DNA of 64,000 nucleotides from Bacteroidales bacterium (GCA_017417315.1 JAFPZK010000001.1:28264-92263), one strand, 5' to 3'; positions 9,619-18,946 are shown, counted from the first letter of the stretch. Translations and numbers: made by a program. Notes: generated by a model not told the origin, from the letters alone.

Positions 9619-10605
9619 TCAGTTTTTCTCAGTGTTCAGAATATCTTCCACTTGCTGTTGGCTGATATTCATAATTAGTGCAATTTGAGCCGCTGTGTTT
9701 GTCGCGGAAAGGGCTTTGATGGCGGCGACAAGTTGCGCTTTTTGTTGAGATAGTTGTTCTTCCTTTTCCGTGAGTTGTGCCTTCTGTTGTAAGATTTGCG
9801 TTCCCATTTCGTCAATGCGACCTTGAAGTGCTTGGTTGCGTTGTTCCATTTTCAGTTGATTGTTCCAAGCGTATTGCTCCAAGTCGAGGTTGCCGCGCAG
9901 TTGCTTGTCGGCAGATGCCTTTTGAAGGACACGCATAATGGTGCGATAGTCTTCTGAATCGTCGTAATATTCGTCCAACTCAATGACTTGGCTGTTAGGT
10001 TCTGTGTCGCTGAAAATCGTCAGCAATTTGTCAAGATGGGTTTTAACGTTTTTCTTTGTAAGCGGCGCAATCACAAACGTTACGGTGTGAGTCAGACCGT
10101 TAATGTAGTCGTTGTTGTCAGGAATTTTAATGATGTTGCCTTCCTGATCCTTGAAAATGTTTTCACCGTGCATCACCGATTGTTCCAAGCCGTCGCCGAG
10201 TTCGTGTCCCAAAATATAAATCGAATGGATTGGCAACGGATGATCCACAACGGTTTCGATATTGGTTTTGGGATTTTTGATGGTTTCCTGATATTTTTTG
10301 GTTTCGTCCATATAGATGGCACCGAGGTAGGAGCGGAAACGCATTATCTCACCCTCCTCCAACGCCTTCTGAACCTCAATATGCACAAGTTGATTCTTGC
10401 CGCTACGATCTAAGATTGTGGCGGAAAAATCCAACTTGAAAATCTTCTTGCCGTCGGGCAGCAATGCCGAATATTCGTTGTTGTTCATCTGAATAGACAC
10501 CACCTTTGTCTTCAAGATGTTACCTATCAATACTTTTGCAACCTTTTCGTCCTGCATCAGGTACTTGAAAACAGTGTCATATATGGGGTTTACAACTTGT
10601 GCCAT
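9619..10605 (-). CDS. Rpn-family PD-(D/E)XK nuclease / putative transposase
   Basis: Member of the Rpn/PDDEXK_2 family, which carries an endonuclease core and is linked to RecA-independent recombination. The N-terminus has NPIYDTVFKYLMQDEKVA, then LDFSATI and the catalytic VHIEVQ (Glu-x-Gln variant of the E-x-K motif). The C-terminal third is a Gln/Lys/Glu-rich coiled coil with a repeated QQKAQL unit and a helix resembling the C-terminal helix of family members (ISQQQVEDIL). 328 aa, full length. Convergent with the outer membrane protein gene, 7 bp apart. No inverted repeats or target duplications were seen around it. A second, divergent family member lies at 36139-37053. Confidence 0.88.
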   Translation of the reverse strand: MAQVVNPIYDTVFKYLMQDEKVAKVLIGNILKTKVVSIQMNNNEYSALLPDGKKIFKLDFSATILDRSGKNQLVHIEVQKALEEGEIMRFRSYLGAIYMDETKKYQETIKNPKTNIETVVDHPLPIHSIYILGHELGDGLEQSVMHGENIFKDQEGNIIKIPDNNDYINGLTHTVTFVIAPLTKKNVKTHLDKLLTIFSDTEPNSQVIELDEYYDDSEDYRTIMRVLQKASADKQLRGNLDLEQYAWNNQLKMEQRNQALQGRIDEMGTQILQQKAQLTEKEEQLSQQKAQLVAAIKALSATNTAAQIALIMNISQQQVEDILNTEKN

Positions 10606-10628
10606 TTTTAATCTTTTAATTGTTTGGA

Positions 10629-10659
10629 CAAAGATAACTGATATTTATCAAATATCAAA
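10629..10659 (-). promoter_or_regulatory. Promoter of Rpn nuclease gene
   Basis: TTTG, 19 nt, TATCTTTG on the minus strand, matching the Bacteroidetes consensus, with the -7 box 23 nt before the ATG. Confidence 0.6.
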
Positions 10660-10689
10660 AATAAATTTTCTTCACCAATTGTCTTTAAT

Positions 10690-10730
10690 AAAAAAAAACA
10701 CGAAAGTCTAAAAAACAGACTTTCGTGTTT
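10690..10730 (-). terminator. Intrinsic terminator after mltD-like gene
   Basis: Perfect 14-bp inverted repeat (arms 10696-10709 and 10717-10730, 7-nt loop) followed on the minus strand by a run of nine T. It lies about 35 bp past the stop of the transglycosylase gene, ending the parA-parB-DUF5683-mltD transcript. The stem sequence (AACACGAAAG core) resembles the palindrome at 30561-30632. Confidence 0.8.
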
Positions 10731-10764
10731 GCTAACATTTAAATTTATTCACTATGGAAAAAAA

Positions 10765-12384
10765 CTATTTTTTTCTGATTTTGATAACCTGACCGATTTG
10801 GAGTCTGCGTACATCAGAGGCCGAAAAACCGTTGATTTTCATGATGTCTTGGTCGGAAATTCCGGGGTAATGAGCCGCTATCGTGTTGAGGTTGTCGCCT
10901 TTGCGGATTGTGTAATATTCATATCCTGCGTCCAACTTCTTACCCGTTGTATTTGATTGAGCCACAATCTGATTAGATTGTTGAGCCTGTTTTTGGTCGA
11001 AAGTCATATTGTCGATGTTTTTGTAAGAGTTGAGACGTTTTGTCGGAACATAAACCGTGAGTTTTTGTCCAACGTTAAGACGGTCGCGTGAAATGTTGTT
11101 CCAGCATTTCAGTTTTGCAACTTTTACGCCGTACCAGTTAGCAATAAAACCGAATGTATCGCCTTGTTTTACGGTATAAGTCAGTTTTGACGACCCTGCC
11201 GGTACTGAATTGTCGCAAGGTTCGGGAGTGTAATTTGCGTAACGCGAACTTGACGGATTTGTCGGAACGGATTGACGTGCAATTTCGAGATTTTTTTGCG
11301 GTGAAAAATATACCGAATCTAAATAAGTGTAAATTGTTTGTTCGTTTTCAGCAAATTTTGCAGCGTAATCACTCGGAAGTCTCAAACTCATCGGTTTGAT
11401 GTTTCCCGGAATGATGTCTTTTTTGTATTGCGGGTTCAAAGTACGGAGTTCGTCAACGCTTACTCCTAACATTCCTGAAATCTGACCGAAATGCAATTTG
11501 TCGTGAATTATCACAGTATCAGAGTATTGCGGCATATTAACGTTGAACGGTTTGTAACCGTGAGCCTCGTAATTGTTCATAATGTAGTTGACGGAGATAA
11601 ATGCGGGAACATATCCGCGTGTTTCTTTGGGCAAATATTGGTAAATCTCCCAAAACGATGTCTTACCGCCCGAACGTTTAATCGCACGGTTAACGTTTCC
11701 GGGTCCGCAGTTATAAGCCGCGATAACCAACGCCCAGTCGCCGTAAATAGAATAGAGGTCTTTCAAAAATTGTGCAGCCGCTATCGTTTCTTTGTCGGGG
11801 TCGCGTCTGTCGTCAACCAACGTCGTAACCTCCAAACCGTACATTCTGCCCGTGCCGTACATAAACTGCCACAAACCCGTTGCGCCAGTCCTCGAAACTG
11901 CAAGCGGGTTCAACGCCGATTCAACGATAGTTAAGTATTTGAGTTCCAAAGGAATACCGTATTGGTCAAGTACTTGTTCGATTTTCGGGAAATAATATTG
12001 TGAAAGTCCCAAAAACGTAGGAATCAAGTATTTACCTCTGCGGAGATACATTTCAATCCAATCTTTAACTTTCTGATTGTAAACAAGAGGAAACGTTGTC
12101 GGAATGTTTTTCAATACGTTTTCGTAAACCGAATCGCCGAAATAAACGGGGCTTTCCAAGACCATATCGCGTGTGATAGCCTCGGAGTTGATAGTGTTTT
12201 TAACATACCAAAGCGAAAGCATACTGTCGATTTCGCTTGTAACTTGATTTTCTTCAATCAGGATTTCAGAAACGCTGCCCGTAACCAAAGAATCGACCGA
12301 TAAAGAATCGTTTTCCGTTAAATCCTGAGCAAAAATACCGCCGGTGCAACAAAGAGTTAAGGCGGTTAATAAAAACTTTTTCAT
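10765..12384 (-). CDS. mltD: Membrane-bound lytic murein transglycosylase D-like, SLT plus two LysM
   Basis: Peptidoglycan lytic transglycosylase cleaving the MurNAc-GlcNAc bond in the periplasm. Signal peptide (MKKFLLTALTLCC...FAQ), SLT domain with the catalytic Glu in TIVESALNP and the family motifs GATGLWQFM and AYNCGPGNVNRAI, then two LysM repeats near the C-terminus (YTVKQGDTFGFIA and YYTIRKGDNLNTIA). The start was placed at the ATG preceding the signal peptide; an upstream in-frame ATG 12 codons earlier gives a poorer N-terminus. It follows DUF5683 by 45 bp. This order behind parA/parB is frequent in Bacteroidetes. Confidence 0.92.
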   Translation of the reverse strand: MKKFLLTALTLCCTGGIFAQDLTENDSLSVDSLVTGSVSEILIEENQVTSEIDSMLSLWYVKNTINSEAITRDMVLESPVYFGDSVYENVLKNIPTTFPLVYNQKVKDWIEMYLRRGKYLIPTFLGLSQYYFPKIEQVLDQYGIPLELKYLTIVESALNPLAVSRTGATGLWQFMYGTGRMYGLEVTTLVDDRRDPDKETIAAAQFLKDLYSIYGDWALVIAAYNCGPGNVNRAIKRSGGKTSFWEIYQYLPKETRGYVPAFISVNYIMNNYEAHGYKPFNVNMPQYSDTVIIHDKLHFGQISGMLGVSVDELRTLNPQYKKDIIPGNIKPMSLRLPSDYAAKFAENEQTIYTYLDSVYFSPQKNLEIARQSVPTNPSSSRYANYTPEPCDNSVPAGSSKLTYTVKQGDTFGFIANWYGVKVAKLKCWNNISRDRLNVGQKLTVYVPTKRLNSYKNIDNMTFDQKQAQQSNQIVAQSNTTGKKLDAGYEYYTIRKGDNLNTIAAHYPGISDQDIMKINGFSASDVRRLQIGQVIKIRKK

Positions 12385-12429
12385 GATAATTTTTTTGAAT
12401 TTTTTATTAGTAGTTAACAAATTTTTTTT

Positions 12430-13131
12430 TTAAAATCTGATGACAAATCTCGCTCCCATTGACGAACGGCAACCGAAAATTTCAGGCTGTGCATACGGCT
12501 CAACTCTGAGCGTTATGTCATCTGTAACATTATAATCATAAAGATGGGCGTCGACAACCGCATCAAATATATTCATAATATAAACTAAAAACGTGCCAAG
12601 ATAGCATAAATCTCTGTAACGGCGGTATTTTCTCATATATCTGACGATGTCTGCCTCGTTTGTGAGTCCGTAAAACGAAATTCCCGTGTAAGTAGTGTCA
12701 TTGAGTTGTTGTGCTAAAAAGAATCTTTCGTCGTTTTTCAATTGTTTGTACCTGACGTTATAAAATTCTGACACATAAATAAGAGTTCCGAATGCACCGT
12801 AAATAATCGGAATTTTCCAATACTGACCATTATAAAACTGTCCCGAACCGGGTACGACAAAAGACATCCAACCTGCAAGTTTCGGATTTTTTTTTGGTGG
12901 TTCGTATGTTGTATCGTTTAAGAACTCGCTGTCTTCCACGTACTTATAATCTTCATCACCGCCGGTTGAAAATCTTGCCCGAGAGGAATCACGTCTTCCT
13001 TCGCGATAGCCTTGTTTAACGGCGGGGTCGTTTAAATCGGGTTTGTCGAGACTATCCAAATCTTGGGCGTAAACTTCTACGCCCAAAAATGCCAATAAGA
13101 AAAAGAGCAGAAAAAATTTCCCCTTTTGCAT
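12430..13131 (-). CDS. DUF5683 exported protein
   Basis: Protein of unknown function typical of Bacteroidetes and usually encoded between parB and a lytic transglycosylase. It has a signal peptide (ending EVYAQ), an acidic N-terminal region, then the DUF5683 signature around residues 90-115 (GWMSFVVPGSGQFYNGQYWK) with a hydrophobic segment after it (IPIIYGAFGTLIYV), and another hydrophobic segment near ~175-190. Probably an inner-membrane or periplasmic factor for envelope growth. 8 bp downstream of parB and therefore co-transcribed. 233 aa. Confidence 0.85.
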   Translation of the reverse strand: MQKGKFFLLFFLLAFLGVEVYAQDLDSLDKPDLNDPAVKQGYREGRRDSSRARFSTGGDEDYKYVEDSEFLNDTTYEPPKKNPKLAGWMSFVVPGSGQFYNGQYWKIPIIYGAFGTLIYVSEFYNVRYKQLKNDERFFLAQQLNDTTYTGISFYGLTNEADIVRYMRKYRRYRDLCYLGTFLVYIMNIFDAVVDAHLYDYNVTDDITLRVEPYAQPEIFGCRSSMGARFVIRF

Positions 13132-13138
13132 CTTGTTT

Positions 13139-14089
13139 TTAAAGTTGAATGTTGCTTAAAAGTTCAATAATTCTTCCGTATTCCTCTTCTGTTTTGAGGT
13201 TGAAAGTAAGTTTGCAGCCGCCTTTGCTGTCGGTTTTAAGGTCTACCGGCACAGAAAATTTCTTTGAAAAATCCTTTTTAATCTGTTTCTGTGCATCAGA
13301 AAGTTTAGGTCTTTGTGCTTTGACCATAACTTTTTTCTCCTGATTTTCAGGATTTTCCTCCGGATTTTCTTCGTCAACGACATGCTCAAAAACAAAACCA
13401 TCGGGGTCTTTTACGAGTTGTTCTACCTGACGTGCCGAAAGTTGGTAGTTAAGCACTTTTTGAAACAAATCCAACTGTATTTCAGGGTCTTCTACACTGA
13501 TTAACGGGCGGATTTGCCCGACCGTGATTTTTTTGTTTCTTAATGCTGCCTGCATTTGATCAGGTAACTTCAAGAGCCTGAGTGAGTTAGTAATCGTTGT
13601 ACGACCTTTTCCGAGTTGAGTGCTGAGTTCGTCCTGTGTCAAATGACACTCTTCTATAAGGCGGTTGTACGTCAAAGCGACTTCAATAGAGTTCAAGTCC
13701 TCTCTTTGAATGTTCTCTACGAGAGCCATTTGAAGCATTTTGATGTCATCTGCCTCGGTGATGTATGCGGGTACTTTTTCAAGTCCCGCAAGTTTTGAGG
13801 CTCTGAAACGTCTTTCGCCCGAAATTATTTCATATTTTCCGTCGTCAACTTTTCTTAGTGTTAACGGCTGAATTATACCCAACGCCTTGATTGACTCGCT
13901 TAATTCGGCGATTTTTTCCTCGTCGAAATCCGTCCTCGGTTGAGTAGGATTCGGTACGATAAGAGAGATGTCAACCGCAGCAATTTCGCCGGTGTTGACA
14001 ACCGCTTCCGGATCGGGATTAAACGTCGAATTGTCTGCTAATAAGGAATTTAATCCGCGCCCTAATCCGAGTCTTGGTTTGTTGCTCAT
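13139..14089 (-). CDS. parB: Chromosome partitioning protein ParB (Spo0J)
   Basis: Centromere-binding CTPase of the ParABS system. The N-terminal LGRGLNSLL stimulates ParA in the family. The ParB/Srx CTP-binding domain has the conserved box GERRFRA (~106-112), followed by ENIQREDLNSIE (~129-140), and a central helix-turn-helix (LTQDELSTQLGKGRTTITNS). The C-terminal region is a dimerisation domain. 316 aa, normal length. It lies 43 bp after parA. I saw no clear parS palindrome in the window. Confidence 0.95.
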   Translation of the reverse strand: MSNKPRLGLGRGLNSLLADNSTFNPDPEAVVNTGEIAAVDISLIVPNPTQPRTDFDEEKIAELSESIKALGIIQPLTLRKVDDGKYEIISGERRFRASKLAGLEKVPAYITEADDIKMLQMALVENIQREDLNSIEVALTYNRLIEECHLTQDELSTQLGKGRTTITNSLRLLKLPDQMQAALRNKKITVGQIRPLISVEDPEIQLDLFQKVLNYQLSARQVEQLVKDPDGFVFEHVVDEENPEENPENQEKKVMVKAQRPKLSDAQKQIKKDFSKKFSVPVDLKTDSKGGCKLTFNLKTEEEYGRIIELLSNIQL

Positions 14090-14132
14090 TTTGTGTTTTT
14101 TGCCGTTAAAAAAAATAATTAATTAAACAAAA

Positions 14133-14903
14133 TTAGGCTTTTGCGTCCTTTTCAAGTATTTCTTTTGCGAGGTTAAGATAGTTAACCGCGCCGTTAGAGT
14201 CCGCATCGTATTCAATAACGGGTTTACCGAAAGACGGAGCCTCCGAAAGACGTACATTTCTGAGAATGAGTGTGTTAAACACCATATCCTGAAAATGTTG
14301 TCTTACCTCTTCAACGACTTGGTTCGAGAGTCTTAGCCTTGAATCGTACATCGTAAGCAAAAATCCTTCGATTTGGAGTTGCGGGTTAAGCCTTGCCTGA
14401 ATCATTTTAACGGTGTTCAGGAGTTTACCGAGACCTTCCAAAGCGAAATATTCGCACTGAACGGGGATTATTACCGCATTTGCAGCGGTTAAAGCGTTGA
14501 CGGTCAGCAGTCCCAAAGACGGAGAGCAGTCAATCATAATATAATCGTAATCGTTTTTTACTTTTTCGAGAAACGATTTCATTTTATATTCCCTTTGTTC
14601 TTGGTTCAGGAGTTCGATTTCAGCACCGACGAGGTCAATGTGCGAGGGAATCAAATCAAGTCCGTCCGTACAAGTTTTAAGGATAACGTCCTTAGGTTCA
14701 ACGTCATCGGTCAAACAGTCGTAAATACTTTTTTCGATGTTTTTGAGTTCAAAACCCAAACCCGATGTACAATTAGCCTGCGGGTCTGCGTCGATGAGAA
14801 GAATTCTTTTCTCCAAGACCGCCAAAGACGCTCCGAGGTTAATAGATGTTGTAGTTTTGCCAACACCGCCTTTTTGGTTGGCAATTGCAAATACTTTTGA
14901 CAT
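14133..14903 (-). CDS. parA: Chromosome partitioning ATPase ParA (Soj)
   Basis: Deviant Walker-A ATPase that drives nucleoid-bound segregation of ParB-parS complexes. The deviant Walker A KGGVGKTTT is at residues 10-18 (IANQKGGVGKTTTSINLG), the Walker A' LLIDADPQAN at ~35-44, and the Walker B YIMIDCSPSLGLLT at ~120-133. 256 aa, chromosomal Soj size without an N-terminal DNA-binding extension. First gene of the parA-parB-DUF5683-mltD operon, with its own promoter and a leader of about 40 nt. Confidence 0.96.
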   Translation of the reverse strand: MSKVFAIANQKGGVGKTTTSINLGASLAVLEKRILLIDADPQANCTSGLGFELKNIEKSIYDCLTDDVEPKDVILKTCTDGLDLIPSHIDLVGAEIELLNQEQREYKMKSFLEKVKNDYDYIMIDCSPSLGLLTVNALTAANAVIIPVQCEYFALEGLGKLLNTVKMIQARLNPQLQIEGFLLTMYDSRLRLSNQVVEEVRQHFQDMVFNTLILRNVRLSEAPSFGKPVIEYDADSNGAVNYLNLAKEILEKDAKA

Positions 14904-14951
14904 GTTTTATGTTGTTTTTTTACTGTCTAATCATAAAATATTATCCGAGCG

Positions 14952-14959
14952 CAAAGGTA
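14952..14959 (-). promoter_or_regulatory. Promoter -7 box of parA operon
   Basis: TACCTTTG on the minus strand, 48 nt before the parA ATG. The -33 region is degenerate (ATTG about 18 nt upstream). Confidence 0.5.
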
Positions 14960-15039
14960 GAAATTTTTTTCGGATTTCAATAACAAAAGAAAGAAAAATT
15001 TACATTCTGTTAATATTGACGTTTTTCAGCAACCGATTT

Positions 15040-15864
15040 TTACTCTTTAAATGTAATTTTATCAGCGAGTTTCAAAAAATACTCATTTGACCAGATGTCA
15101 AGGTCGTGAGGATTTTCTACAAAACCGGCAACATCGTCTTTAACTCGTTCAATATCAGTATTTGATAATTTTTCTTTGAGTAATTCGATAAAATTGTTTT
15201 TATCAATTTCTGTTCCGTTAAATTCCCGTATACGTTCTTGTAAGTGCTTGAAATCAAGAGGAATATCCCATCTGACATACCATTCTAAATCATACCAGTC
15301 GCGCCCTTTTACTCTGTTTTTCCAATTGCGGTAAATCAAAGCGTGCATTTTTCCAGCAAAAAGGCTTGGTAAAGTAAAACACCGTGTATAAAACGAATAA
15401 GGTTGCTGCAATAATAATTGTTCAGTCTCAAAGTTTAGCGGCGGGTCAGTGTCTAACTCTATTTTTACTTTGAGATTTTTCTTGGTTTGAAACTTAATAT
15501 CGTATGCCTCGGTACTTTCTTTCAAAAACGCCGATTCTACGCGTCCGAATTTTTTTTTATCTTTTTTTACTATTTCTACTTCGTGTCCCGAAAGCCGGAA
15601 TTCTTCTATAATTGCCGGAAAATAATCATTTATGTGGACATCGTTTCGTTTTTCAATCAGCGAAAAATCCATATCTTCGGAATATCTCGGTAAGCCGTGA
15701 AAAAGTCTCAAACACGTGCCGCCGTAGAATGCCGCATATTTAAAAAAACCGCCTCTGTACAGACCTGCAAGGGCAATACGCTGCATTACTTCTTGTTCGA
15801 TATTGACGGTTGCCGTCCCTTTTTTTTCAGACAACACTGCCAGCATTTTATCATATATTGTCAT
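15040..15864 (-). CDS. AbiEii/AbiGii-type nucleotidyltransferase toxin
   Basis: Toxin half of a type IV AbiE toxin-antitoxin pair, a nucleotidyltransferase that in studied members modifies tRNA or uses GTP. The family hallmark YGGTCLRLFHGLPRYSEDMD (~46-65) includes the GG-T and the Asp-x-Asp metal site (SEDMDFSL), and the later KGRDWYDLEWYVRW matches the conserved RDxYDL segment. 274 aa. Its ATG overlaps the stop of the upstream AbiEi antitoxin by 4 bp. AbiE systems act in phage abortive infection and plasmid stability; here the pair sits between parA and the GH3 gene. Confidence 0.9.
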   Translation of the reverse strand: MTIYDKMLAVLSEKKGTATVNIEQEVMQRIALAGLYRGGFFKYAAFYGGTCLRLFHGLPRYSEDMDFSLIEKRNDVHINDYFPAIIEEFRLSGHEVEIVKKDKKKFGRVESAFLKESTEAYDIKFQTKKNLKVKIELDTDPPLNFETEQLLLQQPYSFYTRCFTLPSLFAGKMHALIYRNWKNRVKGRDWYDLEWYVRWDIPLDFKHLQERIREFNGTEIDKNNFIELLKEKLSNTDIERVKDDVAGFVENPHDLDIWSNEYFLKLADKITFKE

Positions 15865-16490
15865 TGTTTCAAAATTTTTATCAGGTTATTTAAAATTCTC
15901 GTTTTTCTTCCTTTTTCGGCACATTCTTCTAAAACTTTTAAGTTGAAATTTGATAATTCGTCCATATCAAACCGAATATCCTCTTCAAGATATTGCCAAA
16001 GACCTTTGACGGATTGCGGCGGCAGATATGTGTCGTGCATTATCATATCGCACAAGGCTTTTTCCGGACTTGCAATCAAAAAAGTAACGCCGTCTTCTTC
16101 AATATAGTTTATTCCTATTGAAAAATATTCGGGTTTGACTTGCTCGTAAGTGAAACGTCCCAATGAATTTTCGAACATACGGGTTCGTTTTGTTGTAACC
16201 GAAGTCATTGTATAAACTTTTTCGGGAATCAGTCCGTACCATCTTAAAGCCCATTTTTGTGAAACATACGACGGTCCGTAAATATGGTTTGCACATATAC
16301 AGGGATTGATTTTTTGCCTGCTAATATCTTCGCTTACTACGTATAGACCTCGTTTAAGGCGGATAAGTTGTCCGTCTTTTTCTAAGGCGCGTATTTTTTC
16401 TTCCGGAGAAAGCAAATTTGCAAAGTCTGCCGTCAGAATATTTGATAGTACGGGAATATTTTTATATTTCAGCAGAGGATTTTTTTTCAT
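15861..16490 (-). CDS. AbiEi-type antitoxin with N-terminal winged helix
   Basis: Antitoxin and transcriptional autorepressor of the type IV AbiE pair. The N-terminal winged-helix part (SPEEKIRALEKDGQLIRLKR, then GLYVVSE) matches the AbiEi_4/transcriptional-regulator domain, followed by the central YGPSYVSQKWALRWYGLIPE and the ALCDMI segment typical of the family. The ATG just before KKNPLLKY was preferred over a start 33 codons upstream because the promoter lies in between. It would repress the promoter immediately upstream. 209 aa. Confidence 0.87.
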   Translation of the reverse strand: MKKNPLLKYKNIPVLSNILTADFANLLSPEEKIRALEKDGQLIRLKRGLYVVSEDISRQKINPCICANHIYGPSYVSQKWALRWYGLIPEKVYTMTSVTTKRTRMFENSLGRFTYEQVKPEYFSIGINYIEEDGVTFLIASPEKALCDMIMHDTYLPPQSVKGLWQYLEEDIRFDMDELSNFNLKVLEECAEKGRKTRILNNLIKILKQ

Positions 16491-16507
16491 TGTAAAAATA
16501 TTTGCGG

Positions 16508-16538
16508 CAAAGTTATAAAAAATTGCACAAAAAACCAA
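16508..16538 (-). promoter_or_regulatory. Promoter of the AbiE pair
   Basis: Minus-strand TTGG, 19 nt, TAACTTTG. The -7 box is 17 nt before the antitoxin ATG. It is arranged back to back with the GH3 promoter in a 110-bp gap. Confidence 0.6.
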
Positions 16539-16545
16539 GAAAAAG

Positions 16546-16576
16546 TTTGTTTTCCGTGCAATTTTTTGTATTTTTG
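16546..16576 (+). promoter_or_regulatory. Promoter of GH3 gene
   Basis: TTTG, 19 nt, TATTTTTG, a full consensus match, ending 24 nt before the GH3 ATG. Confidence 0.65.
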
Positions 16577-16600
16577 CGCCGATAATCAATACTAATTTTT

Positions 16601-18946
16601 ATGAAAAGAAATTTTTTAATTATGGGAATCATTGGTTCGGCAGCATTATTTTCCGGCTGCAACGGTGGAGAAACTACCGTCAAACTTTCTGAAAACACTG
16701 TTGACGAGGTAATTGCCGCAATGACTGAGGAAGAAAAAATTCTTCTTCTTTTGGGTTGCGGACAAAAAGACGTTGACGAGCCGATTGCGGTTGTCGGCGC
16801 AACCGATGACATTATTCCGGGTGCCGCCGGAACAACTCACGGCGTTGAAAGACTTGGTGTTCCGCAAATCGTTTTAGCGGACGGACCGGCGGGGCTTAGG
16901 ATAAAACCTCAGCGTGAAGGCTCTGAAAAAACGTATTATTGTACGGCGTTTCCGATTGCTTCGTGCCTTTCGTCAACATGGAACAAAGAACTTGTACAAC
17001 AAGTCGGAGAGGCTATGGGTCAGGAAGTTAAAGAGTACGGCGTGGACGTAATTTTGGGTCCGGGCGTTAACATTCACCGCAATCCGCTTTGTGGCAGAAA
17101 CTACGAGTACTATTCCGAAGACCCCGTTCTCGCTGGAAAAACCGCTGCCGCAATCATCAACGGCATTCAAAAAAACGATGTCGGAACTTCAATCAAGCAT
17201 TTTGCTGCTAACAATCAGGAAACTTTCCGCACGAGTACCGATTCGAGGGTTTCGCAACGGGCTTTGCGTGAAATCTATTTAAAACCTTTTGAAATTGCTT
17301 TAAAAGAGTCTTCTCCGTGGACTGTTATGACCTCGTACAATTATCTTAACGGAACATATACTTCTGAAAGCAAAGAACTTAGCGGTGATGTTTTGAGAGG
17401 TGATTTCGGTTTCAAAGGTCTTGTGATGACGGACTGGTTTGCGGGTCTTGATGCCGTTGCTCAGGTTAACGCCGGCAACGATTTGCTTATGCCCGGCATC
17501 GACCGTCAGTACACACAAATAAAAGAAGGCTTGAAAAACGGCACGTTAACCCAAAAACAACTTGACGAAAACGTTAAGCGTGTCTTGGAACTGATTCTTA
17601 AAACGCCGCGTTTCAAAGGTTATAAATATTCCGATGAGCCTGATTTAAAGGCACATGCAGCGATAACACGTCAGTCGGCTGCCGAAGGTATGGTTTTGTT
17701 GACAAATAAGAAAAATGCTTTGCCGCTTTCAGGAGTCAAAAAGGTAGCAGTCTTTGGCACAACGAGTTACGAATTTGTCTCTGGCGGTACGGGGTCGGGC
17801 GACGTCAACGAAGAATATATCGTTTCGCTGATGGACGGCTTGAAAAATTCGGGCTTTGAAATCGACAATTCGTTAGCGGAAATTTATCAGGCTGAAATCG
17901 TAAAACAGAAAAAAATCCGCGATGCCGACCCTTCGCGCAACAACGATTTTGTTTACCGTTTTATGCCCGAAAATTTTTCAATTCCTCAGAAAGACCTTGA
18001 TAACTACGCTAAAACCAATGACTTTGCCGTTTTGACAATCGGACGTTGCAGTGGCGAGTTCAGAGACCGCCGTATTGCGGATTTTTATCTTTCTGACACC
18101 GAAAAAGAACTTTTAAGTTCCGTAAAAAAAGCCTTCGGAAAACTTAACAAAAAAGTTGTCGTAATTCTTAACATCGGCGGCGTTATCGAAACAAAATCTT
18201 GGATTGACACCCCTGATGCCGTTTTACTTGCTTGGATGGGCGGTCAGGAGGGCGGAAATGCCGTCTCTGACATTTTAACCGGCAAAACGAATCCGTCTGG
18301 AAAACTTCCCGTAACATTTGCCGAGGATTATTTTGACTATCCGTCAGCGAAAACTTTTCCCTACGATTACGAGGCTAACAACAAATCGATGTACGGCAGA
18401 GGCACGGAGCGCGGCAATGACGAAAATCTTGACTTCACTAATTATAAGGAGGATATTTTTGTGGGTTACAGATATTTTTCTTCATGGGACAAAAAAGTTA
18501 GTTTTCCTTTCGGTTACGGTTTAAGTTACACGGAGTTTAAGTTTTCGGATTTTAAGGCTGAATTCGACGGAAAAAATACCGTAAAACTCTCTGTCAGCGT
18601 TAAAAATACGGGAAAAGTTGCCGGAAAAGAAGTTGTTCAACTTTATGTTTCTGCGCCTCAGACGGGATTGAAAAAGCCGTCAATAGAGTTGAAAGATTAT
18701 GGCAAGACACCGCTTTTACAGCCTAATGAAAGTAAAGTTTTGAGTTTTGAAATTCCTCTTTCTGCTTTGTGCAGTTTTGACGAAAAAACTTCGTCATGGG
18801 TTTTGGAAAAAGGCGTTTATAAATTTTCAGCAGGAAATTCCTCTACACACCTTTGGCAAGCACAAGAAGTTGATATTCAAGCGGATTTGTCGGTTAAGTG
18901 TGCCGATGTGCTGAAAGTACAAAAAGAATTTGAAAAGATATATTAA
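16601..18946 (+). CDS. Glycoside hydrolase family 3 beta-glucosidase-type lipoprotein
   Basis: Exported retaining exo-beta-glycosidase of GH3. The signal peptide ends in a lipobox (LFSGC, Cys20), so it is lipid-anchored. The N-terminal barrel contains the substrate-binding KHFAANNQE (~199-207) and the catalytic nucleophile Asp278 in GLVMTDWFAG. The alpha/beta sandwich follows (from ~350), with a C-terminal fibronectin III-like domain (KEVVQLYVSAP onwards). 781 aa, full length for beta-glucosidase/xylosidase-type GH3. It stands alone with its own promoter and terminator, not in a PUL. Substrate specificity (glucoside, xyloside or other) cannot be fixed from motifs. Confidence 0.93.
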   Translation: MKRNFLIMGIIGSAALFSGCNGGETTVKLSENTVDEVIAAMTEEEKILLLLGCGQKDVDEPIAVVGATDDIIPGAAGTTHGVERLGVPQIVLADGPAGLRIKPQREGSEKTYYCTAFPIASCLSSTWNKELVQQVGEAMGQEVKEYGVDVILGPGVNIHRNPLCGRNYEYYSEDPVLAGKTAAAIINGIQKNDVGTSIKHFAANNQETFRTSTDSRVSQRALREIYLKPFEIALKESSPWTVMTSYNYLNGTYTSESKELSGDVLRGDFGFKGLVMTDWFAGLDAVAQVNAGNDLLMPGIDRQYTQIKEGLKNGTLTQKQLDENVKRVLELILKTPRFKGYKYSDEPDLKAHAAITRQSAAEGMVLLTNKKNALPLSGVKKVAVFGTTSYEFVSGGTGSGDVNEEYIVSLMDGLKNSGFEIDNSLAEIYQAEIVKQKKIRDADPSRNNDFVYRFMPENFSIPQKDLDNYAKTNDFAVLTIGRCSGEFRDRRIADFYLSDTEKELLSSVKKAFGKLNKKVVVILNIGGVIETKSWIDTPDAVLLAWMGGQEGGNAVSDILTGKTNPSGKLPVTFAEDYFDYPSAKTFPYDYEANNKSMYGRGTERGNDENLDFTNYKEDIFVGYRYFSSWDKKVSFPFGYGLSYTEFKFSDFKAEFDGKNTVKLSVSVKNTGKVAGKEVVQLYVSAPQTGLKKPSIELKDYGKTPLLQPNESKVLSFEIPLSALCSFDEKTSSWVLEKGVYKFSAGNSSTHLWQAQEVDIQADLSVKCADVLKVQKEFEKIY

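Noticed and set aside
9619..10605. Rpn gene as an insertion sequence
   Set aside because: No terminal inverted repeats, target duplications or transposase partner; Rpn proteins occur as solitary genes.
13139..14959. parS site or replication origin near parAB
   Set aside because: No TGTTTCACGTGAAACA-like palindrome, DnaA-box cluster or origin-associated genes were seen in the window.
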